47,852 bases of DNA. Source: Syntrophus aciditrophicus (lineage in GTDB: Bacteria > Desulfobacterota > Syntrophia > Syntrophales > UBA8958). The notes below the pieces were generated by a model. It did no database searches. It was given only the letters and a program-made list of their open reading frames with translations, and had not been told where the DNA came from. The stretch covers positions 1 to 47,852 of the forward strand of contig DYRD01000012.1 of NCBI GenBank assembly GCA_020718905.1, in the 5' to 3' direction. Position numbers and translations under genes: made by a program. Below are positions 7,970 through 17,829 of this stretch, one piece after another (within the stretch, counting starts at the first letter, position 1; every line of letters begins with the position of its first letter).

Positions 7970-9174
7970 ATGTCCGACTGGAAAAGGAACCTCTACGTCA
8001 TCTGGATGGCCCAGTTTGTCTCCTCAGTCGGCCTGAGCATGGTCATGCCCTTTCTTCCCTTTTACATCAGGGAGCTTGGGGTGACGGGCGCTGATGAGGT
8101 CAAGGTGTGGAGCGGGATCATAGTTGCCGCCCCTCCCCTCGTCTCGTCTTTAATGCAGCCGCTCTGGGGTGTTCTCGGTGACCGGTACGGGCGCAAGCCC
8201 ATGGTGGTCCGGGCCATGCTGGGATTGGGCCTGGCGAATGCACTGATGAGCTTTGCGGGCAATATCTACCAACTGCTCACCCTGAGAGAATCTTCCAGGG
8301 TTTCCTATCGGGTTTTTCGCACCCTCCATGGTCCTATTGGCCTCGGGCACACCCCGGGAGCACATCGGCTTCGCTCTCGGCACAATGCAGTCGGCCTTCA
8401 TCTCAGGGATGATTGTCGGGCCGTTGATAGGCGGGGTCCTGGCTCATTTCAGCGGCTGCCGCGCCAATTTCCTCTGGACGGGGATCTGCTGTCTCTCGGG
8501 TGCCCTGATAGTGGTCTGGTTCGTCCGGGAGACCTTTGTCCCGGTGGAGAACAAAAATAACTACACCGACCTGAAGAAGAACATCAGATCGGTCTTCAGG
8601 TCCTCGGACCTGCGCGCGCTGTTTCTTATCATGCTGATGGTCCAGTTCTCGGTCCATTTCGTGGCGCCTTTCCTGAGCCTGTATGTCGAATACCTGGACT
8701 TTACTCCCGAATATTTGGAGATAATGACCGGACTTGTTTTCGGAATTACCGGAATCACCAGCACCATAGCATCCCCGATGTGGGGCAAGAAAGGGGATGA
8801 AATAGGTTTCAGCAAGGTGCTCAGGATCTCCCTGGCGGGCATCTTGATTTTCATGCTGCCCCAGGCATTCGTGACCAGCGCATATCAATTGCTGTTCCTG
8901 CGTGCCGGACTCGGCATCTTCATCTCAGGAAGCTGTTCCAACCATCAATGCGTTCGTTCAACGGTCAACCCCTGAGGGCCACCGGGGCGGGATCTACGGT
9001 ATATTCCAGAGCGACTTCATTTTCGGCAGCATGGCCGGGCCGCTTTTAGGGGGAGTCTTGGCGGCTGTTTTCGGCCTGAGGGCGATATTTATCATCACCA
9101 CCGCTTTCCTTTGCGTCACGATGTTCCTGGAACGAAGACACACCAAACGAATAGCCAAGCACGCCTCAAAGTAA
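7970..9174 (+). pseudogene. Major facilitator superfamily drug/multidrug exporter, split by three small indels
   Basis: The protein reads through three frames. It starts near MSDWKRNLYVIWMAQ (7970; a TTG at 7931 is an alternative). The cytoplasmic loop motif GDRYGRKPMV is intact. Three indels restore a continuous MFS: two extra bases in AGAGA near 8288, one missing T in the T run near 8315, and one extra A near 8933. Reading across them gives RIFQGFLSGF, APSMVLLASGTPREHIGFALGTMQ and ISGAVPTINAFVQRSTPE, the usual signatures of 12-helix DHA1-type exporters. The net frame changes agree with these indels. The substrate is unknown. It is either a recently inactivated gene or a region of poor sequence quality. 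Confidence 0.75.
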
Positions 9175-9314
9175 GGAGGACCCCCGCCATGATGCCCTCT
9201 AAAGACTCGGGGATAATGAAGCCTCCCGCAGCGGTCTTCTTCAAACTCTCCCTGCATAAATGATCGACAAATAGCAATTCCTATTGTAGATTACCACCGG
9301 AGGATGATCTTACT

Positions 9315-11012
9315 ATGGGTATTGCTGGAGACATAGCCATCATTGTTACCGCCGCTCTTTTGGGAGGTTTCATGGCGCATATATTAAAACAACCCCTGAT
9401 CATAGGATATATCTTCGCCGGGGTGGTTGTGGGACCACATACGGGAGGGGTAACCGTTTCTGACGTTCACAATATTGAGAAGCTTGCAGAAATAGGAGTG
9501 GCGCTGCTGCTCTTCGCCCTGGGGCTGGAATTTTCCATCCGGGAGTTGAAGCCTGTCCGCAAGATTGCCATTATGGGAACCCCGATCCAAATAGCTATTA
9601 CGACAGCATTCGGATTTGGCGTCGGCAGACTGCTGGGCTGGGAGTGGGTTCCATCGCTATGGTTCGGCTCTCTCATCTCGCTTTCGAGTACGATGGTAAT
9701 CCTGAAGACCCTGGAGAATCAGGGGATGATCGGCACCTTGTCGAGTCGCGTCATGATCGGCGTGCTTATCGTTCAGGATTTGGCCATCGTGCCGATGCTG
9801 ATCATTCTCCCACAGTTGAGCACCCCCCAAAGCGGCTTGCCGATGCTGGCCTTTGCCGCCATGAATGCGGTCATCTTCCTAATATTAATAATCGTTCTCG
9901 GTACCCGCATCATTCCTCATGCCATGAAATTAATTGCCAACTGGGGATCCAGAGAGTTATTTCTTGTCGCCATCACAGCCATGGGGCTGGGGATTGGCTA
10001 TGGCACATATCTTTTCGGTCTTTCCTTCGCCTTCGGGGCTTTTGTGGCAGGGATGCTACTCAGTGAGTCCGATTATGGATACCAAGCCTTGAGTGATATA
10101 ATACCATTGCGTGATATCTTCAGCCTGATGTTTTTTACTTCCATAGGGATGCTGCTTGACCCGAAATTCTTGTTTCATAACCTGCTGATGATTCTCTTTT
10201 TAGTAGTCATCGTTATATTAGGAAAGGCTCTGATCTTCGCCGCCTTGAGTCGTACCTTCCATTATAAAAACGTCATTCCCCTGGCAATGGGATTGGGACT
10301 CTCGCAGGTTGGTGAATTTTCTTTTGTTCTCGGTCGTGTGGGTGTTGAAACACATTCCATTTCTGCGGAATTCTATGCATTGGTTCTGACTGTAACTATT
10401 GTCACCATGTTGCTTACACCGGTAATTTCAGGACTTACGGCGCCATTATATGCGTTTTTAAGGCATTGGCGAAAGCCATGGCCGTTAGAACCGCTCCATT
10501 TCCCAAAAACAACTATGCAGGATCATTTCGTCATTGCCGGCGGAGGAAGAGTGGGCAGGTATGTAGCCGATGTCTTACAGCGGATGAAGATCCCCTTCGT
10601 CATCGTGGAATATGATTCCCTCAAAGTTGATGCCTTGAAGGAGTCCGATTTTCCTGTCCTTTTCGGAGACGCACAGAAGGAGATCATTCTTGAGGCGGTT
10701 GCATTGGGGCAGGCAAGGATGATTGTCATAACGACACCAGTAACCATAATTTCAAAAACAATCGTCATTGCGGCAAAAAAACTGAATCCGACTATCCATA
10801 TAATTGCCAGAGCGGAAGAGATTGAATCAATGCAGGTTTTGCACGATTTAGGCGTCTCTCTTGTCATACAGCCGGAATTTGAAGCAAGCCTGGAATTTGC
10901 CCGCCAAGCACTCCTCCATCTTGGTATTCCCGTCACTCAAATAGAACAATATACGGACAGGGTGCGCACTGAACTATATCGTCCTCTCTATGCTGCGGAT
11001 GAGGCAGAATAG
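9315..11012 (+). CDS. CPA2-family cation:proton antiporter (KefB-like) with RCK/TrkA-N domain
   Basis: This 565-residue protein starts at ATG 9315 with GGAGG upstream. Residues 1-390 form about 12-13 hydrophobic helices with CPA2 signatures ([54 protein letters not shown]). The last carries the Gln-Asp pair typical of ion binding in this family. A Rossmann TrkA-N domain follows from about residue 400 ([17 protein letters not shown]), binding NAD(H) or another nucleotide to gate transport. Length and order match KefB/KefC- or YbaL-like antiporters. It exchanges K+ or Na+ for protons at the inner membrane. No KefF/KefG-type ancillary subunit is adjacent, so glutathione gating is unlikely. Confidence 0.9.
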   Translation: MGIAGDIAIIVTAALLGGFMAHILKQPLIIGYIFAGVVVGPHTGGVTVSDVHNIEKLAEIGVALLLFALGLEFSIRELKPVRKIAIMGTPIQIAITTAFGFGVGRLLGWEWVPSLWFGSLISLSSTMVILKTLENQGMIGTLSSRVMIGVLIVQDLAIVPMLIILPQLSTPQSGLPMLAFAAMNAVIFLILIIVLGTRIIPHAMKLIANWGSRELFLVAITAMGLGIGYGTYLFGLSFAFGAFVAGMLLSESDYGYQALSDIIPLRDIFSLMFFTSIGMLLDPKFLFHNLLMILFLVVIVILGKALIFAALSRTFHYKNVIPLAMGLGLSQVGEFSFVLGRVGVETHSISAEFYALVLTVTIVTMLLTPVISGLTAPLYAFLRHWRKPWPLEPLHFPKTTMQDHFVIAGGGRVGRYVADVLQRMKIPFVIVEYDSLKVDALKESDFPVLFGDAQKEIILEAVALGQARMIVITTPVTIISKTIVIAAKKLNPTIHIIARAEEIESMQVLHDLGVSLVIQPEFEASLEFARQALLHLGIPVTQIEQYTDRVRTELYRPLYAADEAE

Positions 11013-11197
11013 ATTTGCCTCCCCCCTGGGGAGCGAGGGTTATGAAATGGCAGTTCATCGTGTATTGCGGTTTTGCGATGTCGCCACGCCTTCTCCTGGT
11101 CAATCATAAAATCCGGTTTATCGATGCGGTGACCGGGGGGGGCGCTCAAGGACGGTCATCGCAAACAGGGACCGGAATAGTGACCAAGCCCAAAAAC

Positions 11198-11232
11198 CAA
11201 AACAAAAGGGTTAGCCGGTTTCCAAGCTAACC
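11198..11232 (-). terminator. Rho-independent terminator downstream of tRNA-Leu, possibly bidirectional
   Basis: GGGTTAGC (11208-11215) pairs with GCTAACCC (11225-11232) around a 9-base loop. On the minus strand the stem is followed by TTTTGTTTTGG, so it ends the tRNA transcript. On the plus strand it is followed by CCTGTTTTTCTT and could also end the antiporter transcript. Confidence 0.8.
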
Positions 11233-11246
11233 CCCTGTTTTTCTTA

Positions 11247-11333
11247 TGGTGCCGAAGCCCGGATTTGAACCGGGACGAGCGTACACCCACTAGACCCTGA
11301 ACCTAGCGCGTCTACCAATTCCGCCACTTCGGC
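11247..11333 (-). tRNA. tRNA-Leu(CAG)
   Basis: The minus strand folds as a class II tRNA with acceptor stem GCCGAAG / CTTCGGC, an encoded CCA end (11247-11249), T-loop GGTTCAAATCC and a long variable arm as in tRNA-Leu. The anticodon loop TTCAGGG (11295-11301) places CAG at 34-36, reading CUG. The gene is single, with its own terminator. No integrase or attachment duplication is visible beside it. Confidence 0.95.
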
Positions 11334-11392
11334 ATATTGTTTACGGGTGCCTTTTACACTTGTCGTCCTTGCCTTGTCAAGCAAAAATGATC

Positions 11393-11420
11393 TTGAAAAT
11401 TAACGGATTCGTGCTATGGT
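11393..11420 (+). promoter_or_regulatory. Possible sigma-70 promoter immediately before ribF
   Basis: TTGAAA (11393-11398) and TATGGT (11415-11420) are 16 bases apart. Transcription would start about two bases before the ribF ATG at 11429, giving an almost leaderless mRNA. Support is the box match only. Confidence 0.4.
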
Positions 11421-11428
11421 GGCGTCCT

Positions 11429-12352
11429 ATGAAAACAATCCTGCAAATTGACAATATTCCCGAAGAATTAACTGGCTCTTACCTGACCATAGGTAACTTC
11501 GACGGCGTCCACAGAGGACATCAGTACCTCTTCCGGCACCTTGTCGATCAGGCCCGGAATGCGGGGCGCCCGTCCGTAGTCCTCACCTTCGCCCCCCATC
11601 CACAGATGGTCCTCCACCCGGACCGACGTCCCTTCTATCTGATCACATCCATTGAGGAAAAGATCCGCCTCATTGAGGCCCAGGGCGTGGACGGGCTGAT
11701 CATCATTCCCTTTAATCTTGACGTCGCTAAAACGACGGCCCGGGAGTTTGTCTGTGATCTCCTGTGGGGAAAATTAAGGATAAAAAAAATCCTCATCGGT
11801 CATGATTATACCTTCGGCAGCGGCAAAGAAGGGAATGAGGATTTTCTTGTCGCTAAGGGGAAGAAACTGGGTTTTGACGTGGAGGTAATGAGGGCCTTCC
11901 AGGTTGGCGACACGATTATCAGCAGTACAAGGGTGCGGAACGCCATCCTTGACGGCGACGTCAAAACGGCGGCAGCCTGGCTGGGACGACCCTATAATCT
12001 TGTGGGCAGGGTTGCCGTGGGCCATAATCGCGGCGCCGGCCTTGGTTTCCCGACCGCCAATATCGAACCTGAAAAGGAACTTGTTCCCGCCCGCGGCGTT
12101 TACGCAGCCCTGGCCAGAGTCGACGATCATACCCATGGCAGCGTTCTTAACATCGGCATGAACCCGACCTTCGCCGACAATCAACGGTCAATTGAAGTCC
12201 ATATCCTCGATTTTAAAGGAGACATCTACGGGAAAAACCTGGAGATCCTGTTCATGGAGAAACTCCGGGACGAGAAAAAATTCAGTGGTTCGGAGGAATT
12301 GATTGTCCAGATCCGGAAGGATGTGGAGGAGGCCCGCAAGCTATTGTCCTGA
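11429..12352 (+). CDS. ribF: Bifunctional riboflavin kinase / FAD synthetase
   Basis: This 307-residue protein converts riboflavin to FMN and FMN to FAD in the cytoplasm. The N-terminal nucleotidyltransferase half begins with TIGNFDGVHRGHQYLF, carrying the adenylyl-transfer G-x-F-D-G-V-H-x-G-H motif. The C-terminal flavokinase half carries GLGFPTANI and later NIGMNPTF. The start chosen is ATG 11429 (MKTILQID); the longer frame upstream has no family support. The ribosome site is weak (GGTGG), consistent with the near-leaderless promoter proposed. Length is normal for the family. Confidence 0.92.
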   Translation: MKTILQIDNIPEELTGSYLTIGNFDGVHRGHQYLFRHLVDQARNAGRPSVVLTFAPHPQMVLHPDRRPFYLITSIEEKIRLIEAQGVDGLIIIPFNLDVAKTTAREFVCDLLWGKLRIKKILIGHDYTFGSGKEGNEDFLVAKGKKLGFDVEVMRAFQVGDTIISSTRVRNAILDGDVKTAAAWLGRPYNLVGRVAVGHNRGAGLGFPTANIEPEKELVPARGVYAALARVDDHTHGSVLNIGMNPTFADNQRSIEVHILDFKGDIYGKNLEILFMEKLRDEKKFSGSEELIVQIRKDVEEARKLLS

Positions 12353-12419
12353 CGGGTGATTTTGTTCATTCTCCGGGGCAGGCAGGAAAACGGCGGCACC
12401 ACGGCCGGGAAAGGAACCC

Positions 12420-13102
12420 TTGCATTTGCGTCTTCTTCATCCCTGGGACGTTGCTTATCAAGAAGCCGTATCTATCCAGAATACCATAAAAAAGACCTTA
12501 TCCTGCACGACGGGGTTAAAATCGGGCCGGCAGCTGTAATCGCCGGCGCGGATATTTCCTATATCCGCGGGAGCGATTTGTTTTTTGCCGCCGTCGTCCT
12601 GCTGTCCGATCCGGACATGCAGCCCCTCGCAGAGGTCCACGCCGTGGGAAGGGTCTCTTTTCCTTATATTCCCGGGTTGTTGAGCTTCCGGGAAGGGCCG
12701 GTTTTATTGAAGGCTTTTGAAAATCTGCAACAGGTGCCGGATCTTGTCATCTTTGACGGCCAGGGTATCGCCCATCCCCGGGGTGTAGGCCTCGCCGCAC
12801 ATCTGGGATTGTTTCTCGATATTCCGGCGATTGGTTGTGACAAATCGCGTCTGTGCGGAGAGTACCGGGACCCGGGGCCTTGCCCGGGAGACCATGAAGA
12901 CCTGCTTTATCAGGGGCAGGTGATCGGGTCCGTCATGAGAACCAAGGCCCGAGTGCGCCCGGTTTTCGTCTCTCCGGGACATCTGATCAGTCTGGGGAGA
13001 TCCCGGGAGGTCACCATGAGGTGCTGCCGGGGCTATCGGCTGCCGGAGCCGATCCGGCAGGCCCATCTGGCCGTGAACCGGCTGCGGATAGCTTCTCAGT
13101 AG
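12420..13102 (+). CDS. nfi: Endonuclease V (deoxyinosine 3'-endonuclease), frameshifted in an A run
   Basis: Endonuclease V nicks DNA or RNA near deaminated adenine. The N-terminus reads from TTG 12420 after AAAGGA as LHLRLLHPWDVAYQEAVSIQ. The rest lies in the next frame from about 12491 (LILHDGVKIGPAAVIAGADISYIRG, FDGQGIAHPRGVGLAAHLG, IGCDKSRLCG). The family Asp in AGADISY and the FDGQG / HPR-GLA-H active-site residues are present. The break falls in a run of six A (12486-12491), a common site for one-base indels or for slippage. If the run really has six A, only ribosomal slippage would give full-length protein. The gene ends in a 7-base convergent overlap with the AsmA gene. Confidence 0.8.
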
Positions 13103-16100
13103 AGGACCTCCCCCGTATCGGTAATAAGTTTTTGGGGAAGCTTGAATACCCTTTTAACCATGTCGAGGCCTTCTGCCGACAACTCCCTTCCCGGGATGGC
13201 CTTGACCTCGGGATCTGCCACCGGCCCTTTAACTTCAAAATAGACGGTAATAAACCTTCTATCCTCATCCGTCAGGATCCAGCCCATCACCGGGATCGTG
13301 CTGATAATCTTATCCAAGGTTTGCAGGGGTTGCAGACCGACTCTGAGGTCAACCTTTTCCTGGATAATGTCCATACTGCCCATGGCGAGGATATTAATGG
13401 CTTCGCTGTCAATATAGAAATCTTTGCTCGTCATGATCCCGTTCTTCAGCAGCAGGGTAGCCGTAATGGAATTATAGGGCATCCCGTCCGCAGTCAGGTC
13501 GGGAAGTTTAAGTTTTAATAGCTGGGACATATTGAGGACGGAAAATATTTTATATAAGGTATTGACCTTGCTGATTGTTCCCTTTTCGATCCTCATCTTT
13601 ACCATGCCAGCGGCGGACGCTTTCAGCTCGGCGGCGGTTTTTCCCGTGGCCGTAAGATCGCCGCTTGCCGTTAGCATCCCCCTTACCCGCCGGTCTTTCT
13701 CCCCAGTCCATAACAGGGACTCCGCCGGCACTCGCTCAAGTTGGAACTGGTAATGGTGGCGCGGGGAACTTGCCGCTGGCAGCCGAGTAGTACCTTTGGC
13801 CGTGCCGCGTCCGGTCCCCATGGCCCAGGTAAGGGACGAAAATTCGCTAGTCTGCATGATAGCCGAGTTCGGCGCGAAGGTCAGCAAAAGGCAGCTCCCC
13901 AATCTTGCCCGCCGCCACCCGGACCCTGGCCTGCACGGATATCGGGGAAGCGCCTGTTTTCCTGGCTCCGGCGCTATTCAATTTCAGCAGCGCCGCCAGC
14001 TCCTCCCCCTTGAGGTAAGAGAAAGCAACGTCGCCGTTGATGACCCTTTCCCGGCCATCCCGAATAGACCCCCTGGCCGTCACGACGGCATCGTTCAGCC
14101 GGGCGGACAGCGAGCGGACCTGCCAGAGATCCTTCCCGAAGGAGATATCGCCGCTTACATCCCTTAGCTGATACCCTGCCGGCAGGCTTTGATAACCGAA
14201 TTCCTCGGGATGGAAAAAGGGAAGGGGAAAGGACGGGGTTTTAAAGCCCGTAACCGCACCGGCCACGGTAAAGGGTGTCTCGCCATAGCGTCCCGACAAC
14301 GGGGAAAAGGTTATTTTCTCGCCTTCCAGGTGTGCCAAGCCATTTACATCCCTAATTTGCCTCATCTTTTCCGCGAGGCGGAAGGACGTTCCCTGCAGGG
14401 AAATATCGCCGCGCCAACGGTCGGGAGCCCCTGTTTTTACCGCCCCTTCGCCGCTCATAACGGCCTGAGCCAAACCTTCTCCCTGACACCGTTTGACCTC
14501 GGGGAAACTGGCCTGGAGATCCCGGAGATTAACGGTGTTCGTGCGAAAAGAGATGGAGTATGTCTGATTTGTATCCTGGCGGGGGGGCGTCAAGGTTCCT
14601 GACAGCACCAGGGACCCCAAAGAATAATTAAACGGGTCTATCTGCAGCCTCCCGTCTCTGATCGCCGCTACGAAATCCAGACGGTTTTCCTGTCCGGCCG
14701 TCTTGATCATGATGTCGCCATAGCGGTAGTGGGCCGGCGTCAGGTTCCATTCGCCCTGCAGGCGATAATTGGCCCATGGTCCCATGCCGTTCAACTTCAG
14801 GGTGGTATTGCCTCTAAAAGATAGTATTTTTGACAGATCTTCCCCGATCAGCCAGGCCAGCTCGCGGTTTGTCGGTTGGACCGTAGCGTTGAAGGGATAG
14901 GTGGCAGGTTCAGCGAGGGAATACCCGGCAATTCTTCCCGTCAGGGTGACGGGTGAGGTTCCGAAATATCCCGTCAGCTGATTGAACAAAATATCCCGTT
15001 CCATAAACACCAACTCACCCTTGACGCCATTAAAGAACGGCGCTGATCCGCCCTCCGGGTTCACAACTCCTTTCTCCACGGATGTTTTCACAAAGAGGAG
15101 ATTGTCGTGGCCTGCTTCTCCCCACTTTCGCAATTGACTCAACCGGCCTTTCAAAAAAACCTCCTCCACGTTGAAAATGCCGGCCCGAATATGTTCTTTG
15201 ATAAACGCCGACGCTATCCGAGTGATAATGCCGTGAGGGAGGTATTTCCCGTGTCTTTCCAGATCAAATGGTCCCAGCGTGGCCTTTATATCCAGGAAGG
15301 GATCTTCTTTTCCCAAGTCCCTGATCGCCCCCTGCCCTTTAATCCTGACATCATCGAAGGCAAGATCGGCTTTGCTCAGGGAAATATCCTCGGCGGTACG
15401 CTTCAGATCATAGACCAGGCGCACCGAGGACGGCGCCGGCGGATCTGGAAAAACCTTGGAATATTGTAATCTTACGTTATTAAGTGTTATGGCCCCGGAG
15501 GAGGTGAAATCCTGCTTCCGGCCTTTAATGACCATATCGGCATTCAGCAGACCGGCTAATTGCTGGAAGGGAACTTTACCGCGGTAATAGGGCCATGAAG
15601 TGGCCAGATCGAGGTCCTGAATACGGAGCGGGACATCGATCCGGCTATTAATGATCGGCTCCGGATACCGGGGAAGATAAAGAGCTCCTTCCACCCCCAG
15701 CCTGGTCTTCCGGGTCTTTTCCGCAATGACCGCTTCCAGCTGCAAGGCTGTCTTCCCTCCCCGCTGCCATTGATCGATTTTGAGGCGGACCTCCTTAAAA
15801 TCGGTTTGCCTTCCTTCCGGGCTTATCCATAGATCCCGGAAGGTTACGGCGCCTCCCTGAACGGTCAGACCGCCGAGTTCCACGGGTGGCTCTTTTTTCG
15901 TTTCTATCAGATCGTCAATATTCCACTTTCCCTGTTCATCCCGGATAATGACGATATGCGGCTGTTGCAGAGTTATTTCCTTCACGATGATTTTCCGCTC
16001 CAGCAGATAGGGCAGCAGGGCAACCCTGACGGTGAGCCGCGCCGCGGAGGCAAAAGAATCGCGACTATTCTTCTCCCTGATCCTTACCCTGTCAAAGGTC

Positions 16101-16300
16101 AACAGCGGCCCAAAACCGCAAGAGACATGGCCCGATGCATATTGCACATCCCGATTCAGGGCCTTTTTCGCATAGGTCACAATGGCCGGCCGGTAGGACT
16201 CAAGGTCTTGGATATGTCGATAGAAATAAACGGACAGGCCGCCCGCCATGAAGATGATGACAAGAGCGGCGCTGAGGATGAGGGGGATTCTTTTTTTCAT
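13096..16300 (-). CDS. AsmA-family envelope protein with a one-base frameshift near the C-terminus
   Basis: The full product is about 1,065 residues. The start chosen is MKKRIPLILS at 16300, which begins an N-terminal membrane anchor (LILSAALVIIFMAGGLSVYFY); the longer upstream frame overlaps the DUF3047 gene. The rest is a repetitive beta-rich periplasmic body, with a C-terminal AsmA/DUF3971-like part (LDLRVGLQPLQTLDKI, IPVMGWILTDEDRRFITVYFEVKGPVADPEV). AsmA-type proteins act in the periplasm on outer-membrane assembly or lipid transport. The first frame ends at 13847 (ELGYHAD, stop), and the C-terminal 250 residues continue in the next frame, so one extra base near 13848 breaks it. It lies 8 bases after the DUF3047 gene, suggesting a two-gene operon. 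Confidence 0.8.
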
Positions 16301-16308
16301 CAGTTTTT

Positions 16309-17022
16309 TTACTGTTTGCTGAAGGACATCTCCCCGATATAGCCTTCGGCATTGCTTCCCGTATTCTGGGAATTGATGTAAAAACGGACGCCATGGATCG
16401 CCCCCATGGGTTCTCCCCCATGGATATCCCGGAAAATACGTTTGTAATCTTCGTAAACATTTCTCTTCTCCGTGTACCAGTTCCCCAATTGGTCTGTTTT
16501 GTTCCGGAGGACGAGGTAACGTATCCGCTTCAGGAAGGGCTTCGGGCTCCACGCCGACAGGCCCTTCGGGGCTTCATTGTCCCAGATATAAGTCAGGATC
16601 GGGGTATTGAGTTTTTCAGGAAAAACCGTGGATGGAAAAACCACATAGACCTGCAGCACCTGATCGTCCGTTGCAGACTTGCGGACGTCCCCTCCCTGGG
16701 GAAGTTTTGTCGCCCGCCATGTCCAATTGAGATAGGGATATTCCTTCAGATCAACCCGCACGGTCCTTTCGATGCCGAATCCCGACCGGGGATCGCTTAT
16801 CATCCGGACATAGTAGGCATCTCCCGTCCTGACCAGATTTATATTCGGGGTGCCACTATGCTTCATCAGGGTCCAACCTTCCGGGACGCCATTTACCAGC
16901 CGGGAAGACCGGTATTTAGCCACCACCACGGATTCTTCCGCGAGGGGAAAGAGCTCTCCCGCCAACATGACGACCGTAAGAAGTACCAACAATATTAAAG
17001 ACAAAAGCCTTTTGTTGAGCAT
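16309..17022 (-). CDS. DUF3047 secreted protein
   Basis: This protein of about 237 residues starts at ATG 17022 (MLNKRLLSL) with AGGA four bases before it; an ATG at 17037 lacks a site. It has a signal peptide with a long hydrophobic core (LLSLILLVLLTVVMLAGELF). The mature part carries the DUF3047 pattern: YLNWTWRATKLPQGGDVR, DDQVLQVYVVFP, ILTYIWDNEAPKG and a terminal GEMSFSK. The function is unknown. In this family it commonly lies in envelope-related contexts, and here it directly precedes the AsmA gene, so a shared periplasmic role is likely but inferred. Confidence 0.85.
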   Translation of the reverse strand: MLNKRLLSLILLVLLTVVMLAGELFPLAEESVVVAKYRSSRLVNGVPEGWTLMKHSGTPNINLVRTGDAYYVRMISDPRSGFGIERTVRVDLKEYPYLNWTWRATKLPQGGDVRKSATDDQVLQVYVVFPSTVFPEKLNTPILTYIWDNEAPKGLSAWSPKPFLKRIRYLVLRNKTDQLGNWYTEKRNVYEDYKRIFRDIHGGEPMGAIHGVRFYINSQNTGSNAEGYIGEMSFSKQ

Positions 17023-17080
17023 TTTTCCTGCATCCATATATGATGAACTCGTAAAGAGTCAAAAAATGGTCATAATCGAC

Positions 17081-17199
17081 GGCATCGTAAAGAGATTCGC
17101 AGGCAAGGCGCGCAAATCATGAATAATGAGAATTACTTGGCGTACACCGCAGTGATGGAGGAAACAGTGCAACGCCGCAGCCGAACTTTTTACGATGCC
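17081..17199. repeat. REP/MITE-like intergenic element with terminal inverted repeats
   Basis: GGCATCGTAAA at 17081-17091 is exactly inverted as TTTACGATGCC at 17189-17199. The interior holds words such as GGCAAGGCGCGCAAAT and GGCGTACACCGCAGTGATGGAGG, which I associate with short dispersed intergenic repeats in deltaproteobacteria. ACTCGTAAAGAGTC just outside (about 17047-17060) is a second small palindrome of the same style. It has no coding potential. Confidence 0.6.
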
Positions 17200-17243
17200 G
17201 CCATATCCGGATTCCGGCGCTGCCTTAATCTCAGCTCGAGCGG

Positions 17244-17825
17244 TCAGGCAAGACCTTTTTTATAGACCGCCATGATTTCCGAACGTGTCACTAAGGCATC
17301 CACCCTCGGGATATGGGCGAGGATGTTCTCCCTTCCCCCTTCTTCGCGATCGACAAGGGCGATCACCCGTTCGATGATCAGTCCCGCCTCTTTTGCCTTT
17401 TCTATGGCCGTAATCGTGGAGCCTCCCGTCGTGATGACGTCGTCGATGATCACCACCCGTTCCCCCGTCCGGACGCTCCCCTCGATGGCACTCTTTGTAC
17501 CGTGGTCTTTCACATCTTTCCGGACAATAAAGGCCTTGATGGGTTTACCATGCTGATAGGAAATCACGGCCAGGGCATTGGCTAAGGCATCGGCACCCAA
17601 AGTCAGGCCGCCGGCGGCGGTGACATCGGTATGGGCAAGCATTTGAAAGAGGATTCCTCCGATGAGGTTCATCCCTTCGGGATCGAGGGTCGTTGGCTTG
17701 CAGTTGAAATAGTAGTTACTCCTTTTCCCCGAGGCCAGGGTAAAAGGTGGATTATCACGGTATTGAAAAGACTTGTCGATAATAATCTCCATGAGACGGG
17801 CCTTCATTTTATCTATTGTCATCAC
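17244..17825 (-). CDS. pyrE: Orotate phosphoribosyltransferase
   Basis: This 193-residue protein joins orotate to PRPP to give OMP in pyrimidine synthesis. The PRPP-binding signature VVIIDDVITTGGST lies at about residues 120-133. FTLASGKRSNYYFNCKPTTLDPEG is the usual N-terminal substrate loop, and FIVRKDVKDHG the catalytic Lys loop. The start is GTG 17825, or the ATG three bases later. It begins 5 bases after the metH stop, with GGAG about ten bases upstream, so the two are probably cotranscribed. It appears intact. Confidence 0.93.
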   Translation of the reverse strand: MMTIDKMKARLMEIIIDKSFQYRDNPPFTLASGKRSNYYFNCKPTTLDPEGMNLIGGILFQMLAHTDVTAAGGLTLGADALANALAVISYQHGKPIKAFIVRKDVKDHGTKSAIEGSVRTGERVVIIDDVITTGGSTITAIEKAKEAGLIIERVIALVDREEGGRENILAHIPRVDALVTRSEIMAVYKKGLA

Positions 17826-17829
17826 AGCG

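Noticed and set aside
11247-11333. tRNA-Leu as an island attachment site
   Set aside because: Flanking genes are housekeeping-like and no duplicate of the tRNA 3' end or integrase was seen.
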